DNA from: Halichoerus grypus
Lineage: Eukaryota > Chordata > Mammalia > Carnivora > Phocidae
Reading direction: 5' to 3'
Length of the DNA stretch: 64,000 nt
Assembly (NCBI RefSeq): GCF_964656455.1
Contig: NC_135725.1
Location: 45,420,486-45,484,485 of the forward strand
Both the position numbers and the translations under genes were made by a program. Positions 34,101 to 43,934 of this stretch are shown in pieces; within the stretch, counting starts at the first letter, position 1, and every line of letters starts with the position of its first letter. The notes beneath the pieces are model-generated. The model was given only the letters and a program-made list of their open reading frames with translations, had not been told where the DNA came from and did not search any database.

Positions 34101-37100
34101 CTGGATTGTGGTGATGGCTGGGCAACTCTAACTCAGAATCAAACAGGTGACTTTTATGGCATATGAAGTAGATCTCAATGAAGCGGTTTTAAAAGACTGC
34201 TTTAAGATATAAACCATTAGTTCAAGACAAAAATCCAATTACCTAGTTCTTTAAAAAAAAAAAAAAAGATTTTATTTACTTATTTGAGAGTGAGCGAGAG
34301 CAAGATCACAGAGGGAGAGGGAGCAGCAGACTCCGCTCAGCAGGGAGCCTGGTGTGGGGCTGGATCCCAGGACCCCGGGATCACAGCCTGAGCCGAAGGC
34401 GGACGCCTAACCAACCGAGTCACCCGGGCGCTCCCAGTTACCTAGTTCTTTCTCCGTGAGAGGGAGGTACCGGTCCACCAGCAACTCTGATCTGGTGAGC
34501 GCATTTTCTACTCCATTGCTCACCAGCTGCATCATCCGACTTCCCAAGACTGTGTTAATGCTGCCACTGACCACAGTCTTGGTCCTCTCCACACTGCCAG
34601 TCACCGCTCCTTTGGTCTTGTCCATCACCCCAGTGATGGTGCCGGCCATGGAATCCTTGGCCCCGGTCACAGCAGTTGTCACAGCATCTTTTGCCCCGGT
34701 CACAGCGCCTCTGGCGTTGGCAACAACCTACAAATGGAAAAACACACTGCTTGGCTGAGGAGCAGTACAGGCTAAGTATTAACTAAGGCAGCCTCGCTGA
34801 AGTGCTAAGGAAGCAATCTGGCCCTGTCACTCTCTAGCTTTAGGTCTTGGGCGAGTCACTAAGAGTTGATAAGCCTCAATTTCCTTAGCAGCTTCTCTGC
34901 CACCACTCAAGGGTCGTTGGAGGAGCAAATGAGGTAAAATGATGTAAAACTTGTTTTAGTATTTTTTTAAACCAGGTGAATGTGTTAATAAGGCAGAAGG
35001 AGTACCGTAGAAAAGAATGGCATTTTCCATGCTGACGTGCTTATAGCGAGAGTAGCTCACGCATGCCTATGAGCAGACACAGAGGTACCATGCCCAGCTG
35101 GCCCGATGCACACAGCCCCACAAGGCCAACACAGGGGCAGAGACGTTATTCTCCCTCCTACTGGATGTGCTCTCAGATACCAAGTGAGAAAAGATTCTAA
35201 ACACCACGTCTACATTTCTCTAATGCCACATGGGAATCAGCTATTTGTGAGAGCAATATCATCTACAGAGGCAAAACCACAAATTAATAAAGATCAGACC
35301 ATAAGCATTATAGCCCAAAAGTGGCTAGTTCATCTCTGCGTCTCAAACAAAACCTGACGATAATTCGGCAAGTAAGGGAGTGGCCTTTCCAAAACTACGT
35401 CCAGGAGGAGAGAACAGTTCTGTTTATGATACGCACAGCCTGTGCCCAACAGACCATGAAGACGTGTGCGGGGGCAAGCCTTAGCACTCTGCGCAGGCTC
35501 ACCTGGTTTGTTGACTGATTCAGAATAGGCAGTTTCTCCTCAATCCTGTCCAGCCCCTTACAAGCATAGGTATTGGCCACCGCAACTAGAAGAATCACAA
35601 ACGGGGAAAATGTTAAGTGCAGATACGAATGAATACATACTACATTAGACCTTGAACCTTTGGCCTTAAAGAATAGCAAGAATGTTGATCTTCATTTACT
35701 ACACAATGCATTGCCTAGTGTTTCTAGCTCAGCAGCAGGTTGCTGGCAACTGTCTTCTACTGACAGGGAAATAAGGGGGTGGGAGGGAGCAGCGAGGCTG
35801 TGACAGGCCAGGTAGGAAGCTGGCTAGGCAGCTTCTTCCTCATCAACTGGTATCTAAGGTTAATGCCAAGAGAAGCCAGGCTTCACCTGAACCATCATTC
35901 CGGGAGTGAGGTAACCGAAAACTCTCAAAATTAGCATTGCCACTCCAGTTTAATCCCTACCTACACTTAATCCCGTAAGTGGCAGCGTATTTTGGTTTGT
36001 CACCAGCGAACAGTATGCTAACAGCACCCTGGATCTGCCCAGCAAGCGCAGTTTTTAGTCTAAGCTTCCCTTCCAATGATGACTGACCCAAGCGCTAATA
36101 CCAAGTTCATCTGGGAAGGAGCAGAACTGGAAAACCGGTCTCTAAAGGTTCCTTATAGTCCTGAAAGTCCATGATCTAACCATTTAGAGGAATGATTTAA
36201 ACCTTTACTCAAAAGCAGTTAATAACATGAAGACATGGAACCCTTCATACGCTGCTGGGGGGAATGTAAAATGGTGCAGCTGCTTTGGAAAACAGTCTGG
36301 CAGTGCCTCAGAAGCTTACGTGGTTCTTAGAGGACTCAGCAATCCCACTCCTAGGTATATAAAATGCCTAATTCAGTGGCATTAAGTTCATTCACAATGA
36401 TGTGCAATTATCACCCTATTACTTCCAGAACTTTTTCATCATCTTAAACAGAAACCGGTAGGAGGTTCCTTTCCGAGGTGATGAAAAGGTTCTAAAATCA
36501 GTTGTAAAGATACTTGAGTACACTTTAAGTGGGTGAATGGTATGGTGTGTTAATTGCATCTCAAAAATGTTACTTTTTTTTTTTAAGACTTTGAGAGACA
36601 GAATGAGAGAAAGAGAGAGCATGAGAGGGGGGAGGGTCAGAGGGAGAAGGAGACTCCCCCTGCTGAGCAGGGACTCGATCCCGGGACTCCAGGATCATGA
36701 CCTGAGCCAAAGGCAGTGGCTTAACCAACTGAGCCACCCAGGCGCCCCTCAAAGATGTTACTTTTGAAAATAGGTCATGAGGGGCGCCTGGATGGCTCAG
36801 TCGTTAAGCATCTGCCTTCAGCTCAGGTTGTGATCCCTGGGTCCTGGGATCAAGCCCCGCATCGCGCTCCCTGCTCAGCGGGAAGCCTCCTCCTCCCCCT
36901 CCCACTCCCCGTGCTTGTTCCCTCTCTCGCTGTGTCTCTCTGCTGTCTCTCTCTGTCAAATAAATAAATAAATCTTTAAAAAAAAATCAGAACTCACTCT
37001 GTGGTTCCAGCTTCTGGATGATGGGCAGAGCACTCATCACAGCCATGGAAGTGATGGTCTTCACACCCTTCTCTGCCATCTCGCACACAGACTTCAAGCA

Positions 37101-37307
37101 CGGATACTGATCCTTCGTACTGATGTAAGCCGAGGACACGAGGTCGTACGTGGAGCTCACCAACGGTAGGTTGACTACCCGAGTCACCACACTCTGCAAC
37201 CAAGCAGGGCAAGTGTTAACTCCTTCAAAACAGACAGGGAGGGAAAGGGATCAAGAAACCGTATTTAAAATTCATACCGGTTGTGGATCAACTGCAACAG
37301 ATACCAT
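30714..37307 (-). CDS. PLIN2: PLIN2 (perilipin 2 / adipophilin), complete coding region
   Basis: Perilipin 2 coats cytosolic lipid droplets and shields stored triglyceride and cholesteryl ester from lipases and lipophagy. Seven coding exons join to 1,314 nt: 37307-37278, 37193-36998, 35585-35503, 34727-34442, 33588-33407, 31952-31818 and 31115-30714. That is 437 codons plus stop, exactly the human length as I recall it. The PAT domain is in exons 2-4 (about residues 1-110, starting [20 protein letters not shown]). The 11-mer amphipathic repeats are in exon 5 ([17 protein letters not shown]-like and [15 protein letters not shown] units, about 104-190). The C-terminal helical bundle follows, with [20 protein letters not shown] and [12 protein letters not shown]. 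Reading frame, splice sites and phases are intact. The ATG has A at -3 and G at +4. Exon 1 is noncoding, under a TATA promoter. Introns hold an L1 3' end and three SINEs on either strand. Confidence 0.97.
31818..31952 (-). CDS. PLIN2: PLIN2 exon 7
   Basis: Codons 260-304 ([14 protein letters not shown] ... [10 protein letters not shown]). The acceptor is GTTCTAG and the donor GTAAGAC. Both ends are phase 0. Confidence 0.95.
32777..33317 (+). mobile_element. L1 3' end, 5'-truncated, in PLIN2 intron 6
   Basis: It carries the ORF2 C-terminal part ([31 protein letters not shown]), the carnivore L1 3' UTR and an A-rich tail. It is flanked by the 16-bp duplication AAAATTCTTGGATTTC (32761-32776 and 33318-33333). 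It is antisense to PLIN2 and ends about 90 bp from exon 6. Low decay suggests a fairly recent insertion. Confidence 0.95.
33407..33588 (-). CDS. PLIN2: PLIN2 exon 6
   Basis: Codons 199-259 ([20 protein letters not shown] ... SQLHSTVNL). The acceptor is AATTTCAG and the donor GTGAGT. Confidence 0.95.
34252..34435 (-). mobile_element. CanSINE next to the PLIN2 exon 5 donor
   Basis: CCAATTACCTAGTTCTTT (left) and CCAGTTACCTAGTTCTTT (right) flank it. The target duplication therefore includes the end of exon 5 and its donor; the left copy is a decoy. Confidence 0.92.
34442..34727 (-). CDS. PLIN2: PLIN2 exon 5 (11-mer repeat exon)
   Basis: Codons 104-198 plus one base. It starts [16 protein letters not shown] and holds the T/V-T-G-A-K-D type repeats of the amphipathic droplet-binding region. 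The donor is GTAACT. Confidence 0.95.
35503..35585 (-). CDS. PLIN2: PLIN2 exon 4
   Basis: Codons 76-103 ([20 protein letters not shown]...NQSTNQ). The acceptor is CTTCTAG and the donor GTGAGC. Confidence 0.95.
36235..36370 (+). mobile_element. L1 ORF2 fragment in PLIN2 intron 3
   Basis: GGGGAATGTAAAATGGTGCAGC, GGAAAACAGTCTGGCAG and GCAATCCCACTCCTAGGTATA come from L1 ORF2. Confidence 0.8.
36577..36749 (-). mobile_element. CanSINE in PLIN2 intron 3
   Basis: AAATGTTACTTTT (left) and AGATGTTACTTTT (right) flank it. Confidence 0.93.
36781..36986 (+). mobile_element. CanSINE 11 nt from the PLIN2 exon 3 donor
   Basis: Its tail ends at 36986 and the intron starts at 36997. Confidence 0.94.
36998..37193 (-). 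CDS. PLIN2: PLIN2 exon 3
   Basis: Codons 11-75 plus one base, the core of the PAT domain ([19 protein letters not shown] ... [10 protein letters not shown]). The donor is GTGAGTT. A CanSINE ends 11 bases beyond this donor. Confidence 0.95.
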
Positions 37308-37329
37308 TTTTCTTCTTGGAGAAAGAAAT
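37278..37329 (-). CDS. PLIN2: PLIN2 exon 2 (5' UTR end and codons 1-10)
   Basis: The acceptor TCTTCCACAG is at 37331-37330. The ATG is at 37307-37305; the coding part is [10 protein letters not shown], ending in phase 0 at a GTATGAA donor. Confidence 0.93.
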
Positions 37330-37680
37330 CTGTGGAAGAGAAACTGATTTCAGGACACCAGGATAAGACTCTCTCAGATTCACTCCCCACCCAAGTAAAT
37401 GAGAATTTCAAGAAGAGAAAAATTCAAGATGAGGTAGCCTTCTGCACTTCTCCCCACCCTCTAGCTCCGAGCTCTGCCCTGGGCAAACATGTTCTGAGGC
37501 CGGCTTTCAGAAATTATGGGTAAAGTTCCAATAGAAAAGAGGGTCTGAGGGGGATAAAAGCAAAGACATTGCATTGTTGAGATGTTGGTCTTATTTGTCC
37601 ACCGCCTCTCAAAGAGGAACGTCTGTTCACAAAAACATTGGAACCAAGTTAAAATCCACATTATAAAATTTAAAGAGAGG

Positions 37681-37798
37681 GGTGCCTGGCTGGCTCAGTC
37701 AGTAGAGCATGAGACTCTTGATCTGGGGGTTGTGAGTTCAAGCCCCATGTTGGGTGTAGAGATTACTTAAAAATAAAATCTGTAAAAAAAAAAAAAAG
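37681..37798 (+). mobile_element. short CanSINE, tRNA-like head and tail only
   Basis: It lacks the CT-rich part. Pol III box B (GGTTGTGAGTTCAAGCC) is well kept. Confidence 0.88.
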
Positions 37799-38445
37799 AG
37801 AGAGAGAGAGAGATCTCTCAAGTAGAAGACATTTTTGACAGGACTATCAAGTGGAAACACTTTGGGGGGATTTATTCCTTCCTTGGGGAAAGGACTGCAA
37901 CTCGTCTAGGGGAAACTAAGCGCAACAGCTCCGAGGAATCGAGAAACATCCCAGGAGGCTTTTCAGTGGAAATTTAGCGCCTCCAACGACCCGAATCCAC
38001 GCACATAAAACTGCCTCACTGCTAAGCCGCAGAGTGGGAAGGAAGAACCTGCACAGCCCGCTGTCCGCCACTTTAGAGCCGGGCAGCTCACCCTCCGGCC
38101 GCCGAGGGTCCCAGTGCTACAGGAAATGAGTAAGAGCCCTTCTTAGGGCGCAAGTCAGGCGCCAGTACCCACAGCCTCGCTGTCGCTGGAACCCCATAAT
38201 TTGCTAGCTCATTTCCTTTCCAGTAACGTACTTGCGGGACAAATGGAAACTGTTACCCTGCACCCAAGCCCAGAAGCTCTACCCGCACTGCAGCTGCGGG
38301 CAGAAGAGCCTCCAAGGCCGACAGCAAAGGCGGACAGCGCAGGCCCGGGAGACCGCCCCTTCCCAGCCCCGACCCGGAAACCGCCCCGAGGCGGCGAGGC
38401 GGGCAGGCTCCGGGACCACCGTGTTCCAGCCTGGAGCCCCGCGGG

Positions 38446-38470
38446 CCCCCACCCCACCCCACCCCACCCC
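38446..38470 (-). repeat. (TGGGG)n G-quadruplex motif in PLIN2 intron 1
   Basis: Five runs of four or five G separated by single T on the PLIN2 coding strand, 40 nt after the exon 1 donor. Such short loops favour a stable parallel quadruplex. Confidence 0.85.
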
Positions 38471-38509
38471 ACGCCAGCCCGCGGCGCACGGAGCGGGGCG
38501 CGCACCTAC

Positions 38510-38561
38510 CGACCCACAGCAGCGCAAAGACCACGATCCGGCGAGTCCCGCGCGGCGTTCC
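38510..38561 (-). other. PLIN2: PLIN2 noncoding exon 1 (inferred)
   Basis: The start is inferred about 30 nt downstream of the TATA box. The donor GTAGGT is read after GGGTCG at 38510; a second GT four bases on is an alternative. The exon contains no ATG, so translation begins in exon 2. Confidence 0.65.
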
Positions 38562-38585
38562 AAGTGGCGGCGCGGGCGACCCGCC

Positions 38586-38591
38586 TATATA
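38586..38591 (-). promoter_or_regulatory. PLIN2 TATA box
   Basis: TATATA within GGGTATATAGGCGG on the minus strand, next to a GC box (CCGGGCGGGG) at about 38592-38601. Its distance to the inferred exon 1 suits a sharp TATA promoter. Confidence 0.8.
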
Positions 38592-38614
38592 CCCCGCCCG
38601 GCCCGCGCCTCCGC

Positions 38615-38624
38615 AGCACGTGAC
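38615..38624 (-). promoter_or_regulatory. E-box / CLEAR-like element in PLIN2 promoter
   Basis: GTCACGTGCT on the minus strand, with palindromic CACGTG at 38617-38622, about 25 bp upstream of the TATA box. It fits USF/MAX/TFEB-type factors and contains a hypoxia-type ACGTG core. Another GC box (GGGCGGGGCC) lies about 35 bp further upstream. Confidence 0.55.
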
Positions 38625-38879
38625 CGGCGGCCCGGGCCGCGGACCTGCCCCAGGCCCCGCCCGCATGGGCGCCCTGCAGGGGAGAGGGGCCGAGGGGCAG
38701 GGAGGCCCGTGGCGGAGGCGGCCGGCGCGCAGCCCGGCTCCGGGGTTTTGCCAAAGGCGGCGGCGGCGGAGTCGCGCGCACCAGTGACCGGTAACCTGTT
38801 GATTCCCGTCAGTCCTCGGAATAGAACTGTCTTTAAAATGGAAACCCTGGCTCCTAGACTTATTTTTAGCACGTAAATC

Positions 38880-39780
38880 ACTTCTTTAGTTTTGTGAAAT
38901 TCTAACCCGATGACGGGCCCGTAGAGCTTGTTTTGTTGCTCTTCTGTCTTTAAAGTCAGTCCTTCGAGTGTATGTCTAATTTAAAGCTGAGTCGCAGTGT
39001 CCAAAAAGGGCTTTGGAATACCGTGGTTGGTCCCCCTCTTTTTTTCTGAGCGACACTTAAAAGCCCCAACCACTCCAGGATGATAGCTGTCTATGCTGAT
39101 TATTATGCAAGGTGGCTTTTTTTTTTTAATTGTAGGTTGTGCTTTTTAAAAGAAAGAGAGGTAGGAAGTTAAATCGCCAACATTTGAGTTCCAGTTTTTT
39201 CGCCTTTAAAATGCAGGGACTTGCACCAGATGATCTGAGCAAACAAGTTGTGCAACGGCCCCGGGCAGCGTAGGAGTTCCGTGGACTTTCGCCGACCAGC
39301 CAGGGGCTGTTGCCGCCGGCCTTCACCCCCTCGCACTCTCCCACGGGGAACGTAAGGAAGGGACAGCTGGCAGGTGGCAGGGGAGCATATTTAAATCTCC
39401 AGACTGACCCATTAAAAATGTATCCCTTATACAAGACCGGATTCAGACATCTAGAGGGCCTCAGCGAGAAAATACGGTATGTCTCCCTCCCTCTCGCACC
39501 ATGTGATTCATAATAAAACACAGTGCTAAACCCTAAGATAAATGTTAGAAAATCCAAAAAGGTACTGAGTTGGTTTTTAGGTTTTACCCCACGATGTTGA
39601 CATTTTCAATGCTTTAAGCAATCAAATTCTCTCTCTTTTTTCTTTTCTTTTTGGTGTTCCAGCTTTCTTGGGGCTGTAAGCACGTGTTTGGTGTGCCAGT
39701 TGTTAATCTAACCCCTGCTCTGATGTAAGGTGGCAAGAATATTGACTTTTGAGTAATGACTCGTTGGGTCTTTTTTTTTT
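38880..39780. other. PLIN2 upstream flank
   Basis: Moderately GC-rich, with a MIR-like piece near 39150-39240. A 143-codon minus-strand ORF at 39126-39557 looks like chance. Confidence 0.5.
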
Positions 39781-39828
39781 TTTTTACTTCCCTCCCATCT
39801 GACCTCTCATTTTGCAACAGAACGCTCT

Positions 39829-39841
39829 TGCCCTTTCACCT
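39829..39841 (-). promoter_or_regulatory. DR1 / PPAR response element upstream of PLIN2
   Basis: AGGTGAAAGGGCA on the minus strand is a direct repeat of AGGTCA-type half sites with one base between. It lies about 1.27 kb upstream of the inferred start. A very similar AGGTGAAAGGGCG element is known to drive PPAR control of mouse and human PLIN2 from roughly 2 kb upstream (recalled). Confidence 0.65.
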
Positions 39842-40084
39842 ACAAACAGCTTTTCCTTTTGAGACATTTGTCCTCCTTAAGGAGGAGCAAGCTTCCTTTT
39901 GTTTTTCTGTGCCTCTAAGGGAGAGGGCTCCAGGGACTAATCTTGAGGCCAAGCCCACAAGAGGATAGAGCAGGTAACACCTACAACCCTCTTTTGTCTT
40001 CCAGAGTCAGTGAATGTGGAGCGGGCAGCAAGATTAATGTCCAAGTCTTCAAGGTGATTCTGATAGTCTCTGAAGTTTGGGAAT

Positions 40085-40245
40085 CGTTGTTTTATAGAAG
40101 TGTTTTTCATACTGTGGTAGGGGATTCGAGCCTCAATCAAAAGCCTAGGGTGTTTGTTAAACATTCTGCCTCCTACCCCAGACTTACTGAGCCAGGATCT
40201 GTAGGGAGTGAGACCCAGGAGCCTGCATTTTTAATACCCTTTTTG
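40085..40245 (+). mobile_element. MER5A-like relic
   Basis: TCATACTGTGGTAGGGG...GGGTGTTTGTTAAACATTC...CAGGAGCCTGCATTTTTAATA keep the MER5A pattern. Confidence 0.6.
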
Positions 40246-40787
40246 AGCCCCTGTACTCCTCACATAGCACTTTCACATGTTCCTCACATTTCAGCCTCAC
40301 AAAAGTCTGGAAACCCATCTTATTAATGAAGGAACAGCCTCAGACAAGTTATGGGATTTGCCCATATGGCTAAGCAGCAAGTTATGCAAGACTACATCCT
40401 AGAGGCATGACCTAGGTTAATTACCTAATTTCTCTTTGCCTTCGTTCCCTCACCTAGAAAGTGGAAATAATAATAGTCCTCCGTGCTCTAAATAAAGGGC
40501 ATATGGGTGTTCGCTGTACTCGCTTTTCAACTTTTCTGGGGCTTTAAATGTTTCAAGAGACAAGGTAGAGGAAATAATGTAGCAATGAAAGAAAATGATT
40601 GGACCTGTAATCATATACAATGTAATGTAAATGAAAGAAACTGCAGACAAGTAACACTGTACAAAACAGGCAAACCAAGTTCTGCTGTTGGAAGTAAGGA
40701 TGGCCATTGCTTTGGGGCCTGAGGAGGACTAGTGACTGAATGCGGCCGGCGAAAGCCCTTTGAGTGATGCTAAGTTTTTCTTTCCTT

Positions 40788-41236
40788 TTTTTTTTTTGAC
40801 GGAGAGTAGGAGAAAGCACATACCATACACGGGGGGGGGGGGGGGGGGGGGGGGGGCGGCGGCAGATAGATAATGAGGGGCGGGGGCAGAGGGAGAGGGA
40901 AAGAGAATCCCAAGCAGGCTCTACGCTCAGCACGGAGCCCGACGCAGGGCTAGATCTTATGACTCTGAGATCATGACCTGAGCTGAAATCAAGAGTCACT
41001 TAACCAGGGGCGCCTGGGTGGCTCAGTCGTTAAGCGTCTGCCTTCAGCTCAGGTCATGATCCCAGGGTCCTGGGATTGAGCCCCACGTCGGGCTCCCTGC
41101 TCAGCGGGAAGCCTGCTTCTCCCTCTTCCCCACTTGTGTTCCCTCTCTCACTGTGTCTCTCTCTGTCAAATAAATGATTAAAATCTTTAAAAAAAAAAAA
41201 GAGTCACTTAACCAGCTGAGCCACCCAGGTGCCCCA
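40788..41236 (-). mobile_element. old CanSINE split by a young + strand copy (41008-41199)
   Basis: AGAGTCACTTAACCAG lies on both sides of the inner element. Confidence 0.93.
40831..40856. repeat. 26-base G homopolymer inside an antisense SINE
   Basis: Twenty-six consecutive G, followed by CGGCGGC, inside the minus-strand SINE at 40790-41236. True length may differ, because such runs assemble poorly. Confidence 0.85.
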
Positions 41237-41811
41237 CTGCTAATTTTTTTCTTGTGCTGGGAGCTAGTGACATGTTTGTGCTCTTTTTGTGAAACTTTAT
41301 TAAACTTATATGAATTTATACTTTGATATATATATCATATATTAAACCTATATATTTTTTGCATGTATGTTCTACTTCTCTAGGTAAGTTTTGAAAAGTT
41401 GAGAAAAGAAAAAAGTATAGTTGTGCTTCAAAAGATGTTTTGCAAGGATTAAATGAATCAATACACTCAACAGAATAATGCCAAATACCTAGAAATGGTA
41501 GCTATTATTGTTTTATAACCACACCCAGAGCTCTTTTGTCCAAGAGAGCCATGCTGGGCATTGGGCTGAAGAGAGCTCAGCTCACAGGGGAAGTAGAAGG
41601 GACTCCAAAGAACCAGCAACAACCCAAGCCCTGCCTCCTCTTCCTGAACAACAAACTATGGGAGACCCTGTTGACAAAGAAACCTATCCCAGAGTTTGTA
41701 GCAGCTCAGCCTTCTTTGAGTATATAATTGATACAAAATAATAGTGAAATAGCAAGGAAAAAAAAATCTGGCAATGAAGTTTCCTCTTCCAAAGTCAGAA
41801 CAACAGGTTCT

Positions 41812-42005
41812 GGGGCACCTGGGTGGCTCAGTTGTTAAGTGTCTGCCTTGGGCTCAGGTCATGATCCCGGGGTCCTGGGATCAAGCCCTTCATGGGGCTC
41901 CCTGCTCAGTGGGAAGCCTGCTTCTCCCTCTCCTGCTCCCCCTGCTTGTGTTCCCTCTTTAGCTGTGTCTCTCTGTCAAATAAATAAAATAAGATCTTTA
42001 AAAAA
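41812..42005 (+). mobile_element. CanSINE
   Basis: ACAGGTTCT repeated at both ends. Confidence 0.93.
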
Positions 42006-42009
42006 CAAA

Positions 42010-43080
42010 AACAAAAAAAACAGGTTCTCTCCCTGGCTTATTCTCTCCACTTCAGGGTGCTCCAGCTACATCCACCTGCATTGACTCCACCATGCAGCCC
42101 TCTCTCCCTCCCAGCCCTCCCTCTTTGGACGTACCCTCAGTCTCTCGCCCATCTGACAAACTCTGCTCACTCTGTGCCACACAGCTCTTCTCTGTGAGGT
42201 CCTCCTCAGCCCCAAGGCCACAAACTCGTAAACGGCAGAACCGAGTCTCAAATCATGTAGGTCTGGCTCCCAAATCTATGGTGTGTGCTCTTAGGCAGTG
42301 AATACACCTGACCTTCATAGGCCTCAATGCCTATATGAAGGAGTTAGATGGTATCTAGGTTCCTTCCAGCTGTATTGTCTTAATACAAAAAAGAACAATA
42401 CATTGTTTATGGTGTTACAATGTTCTTTCTATAAACATTATCCCAAACCAGACAGGTGCCTTTTCCTTATTCCCTTATCATAAGACAGCCCAGCCAAACA
42501 CAGGAGAAAAATACTATGTTTTTTTCTTTTCATCTGAGCTGGAAATTAGATAAAACTGCTTTTCTCATGAACCAGAGACAAAAATAATGGGTCACAACTA
42601 ATGAGTCAGGAGGCCAGATGATTTCTGTTTTGACCAGTTCAAACTCCATGCACTGGTCACCAGCAGGAAGAATTTCTCGGATGACCCAATTCATCTACTT
42701 TCCTAATCGTGCCCAAACTTGATACTCTGCCATTCTTCTTTTATTCCCTTCCAAATACCTTGGAGAGGAAAAGGCAGCTCCTCTTTCACATGGCCTTTGT
42801 CTTGACTTAGTTTCCAAACAAACCAACCTCCTTATCCTTCTCAAAGGATTTCATATATTTTAGCCTGCCAGGGCCCCTTCTCTTCTCTATTTGAAATAGA
42901 TAACTCAAGTAGAAGCATACAAAAGATAGATCTCATCAAATTTCGAATCCATGTCTTGTCTAATTTATTTCTTTTCCCTCCATCTTGTAGCTAGTTATAG
43001 GTTTGAGATTTCATAAACTGAAATTATCCTGGGGGTATCACAACTTCATGTATTTTTTTTCTATTTTAGTGAATGCAATT
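42010..43080. other. no feature recognised
   Basis: Unique-looking sequence; short ORFs only. Confidence 0.5.
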
Positions 43081-43084
43081 ATTT

Positions 43085-43282
43085 TTTTAAAGATTTATTT
43101 TTTAGAGAGAGCGTGAACATAGGCGTGGGAGAGGCAGAGGGAGAGGGGGAGAGAGAATCTCAGGCAGACTCCACGCTCAGTGCGGAGCCACACATGGGGC
43201 TCGATTCCACGACCCCAAGGTCACAACCTGAGCCGAAACCAAGAGTCAATTGCTTAACCGAATGAGCCACCCAGGCGCCCCT
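43085..43282 (-). mobile_element. CanSINE, older
   Basis: AGTGAATGCAATTATT repeated at both ends. Confidence 0.92.
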
Positions 43283-43427
43283 AAGTGAATGCAATTATTA
43301 AATGAATTCATAATATAGCTTACTTTTTGTTATTTATTTATATCCAATTTATTCCCTATCACACACAAAGGACTTAGATTGCCTCTTGCCTCAGAAAACG
43401 CATAGATTATAAGAAGAATACATTTTA

Positions 43428-43619
43428 TTTTTTGAAGATTTTATTTATTTATTTGACAGAGACACAGTGGGAGAGGGAACACAAGCAGGGGGAGTGGGAG
43501 AGGGAGAAGCAGGCTTCCTGTGGAGCAGGGAGCCCGATGTGGGGCTCGATCCCAGGACCCCGGGATCATGACCTGAGCCTAAGGCAGACACTCAACCGAC
43601 TGAGCCACTCAGGCACCCC
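43428..43619 (-). mobile_element. CanSINE
   Basis: AGAAGAATACATTT repeated at both ends. Confidence 0.95.
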
Positions 43620-43934
43620 AGAAGAATACATTTAAATAGGTAAGAAAAAGAAGGCAAAGAATACAGTGAAGCTTACTGTTTTCATATTATCATCATCAAA
43701 TCAGGTAATTAACATTCACAATAGGAGAAGCTCAGTGATTCAACAAGGATGAAGAAACAGATCCTAAAATAGTAATCTATTGTATTAACATAAGGTGCTA
43801 CACTAGAGCTTACCAATTATAATAAGTTCTTCTGTGGTTTCTTACTATAGCATGAGACTGTGGCAAAAATAAATAAATAAACAAACAAACAAACAACAAA
43901 AAATTTGACTTTGAAATCAGAACCCTGACTTTTC

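Larger units (their letters stand above)
38050..38800 (-). promoter_or_regulatory. PLIN2 CpG island
   Basis: A dense GC/CpG block covers exon 1, the start of intron 1 and the core promoter. Long ORFs in several frames here arise from the lack of stop codons in GC-rich DNA. Confidence 0.85.

Noticed and set aside
37681..37760. tRNA-like sequence with box A and box B
   Set aside because: It is the head of a CanSINE; no acceptor-stem pairing and it runs into the SINE tail.
38201..38876. Overlapping ORFs of 90-214 codons in several frames
   Set aside because: CpG island of the PLIN2 promoter; arginine/proline/alanine-rich products on both strands are the expected by-product of few stop codons.
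39126..39557. 143-codon minus-strand ORF upstream of PLIN2
   Set aside because: No recognisable domain, no splice or promoter context, and partly a MIR-like repeat; length is within chance for moderately GC-rich DNA.
41508..41741. 77- and 63-codon overlapping ORFs
   Set aside because: Two frames compete, neither resembles a known protein, and there is no UTR or splice context.
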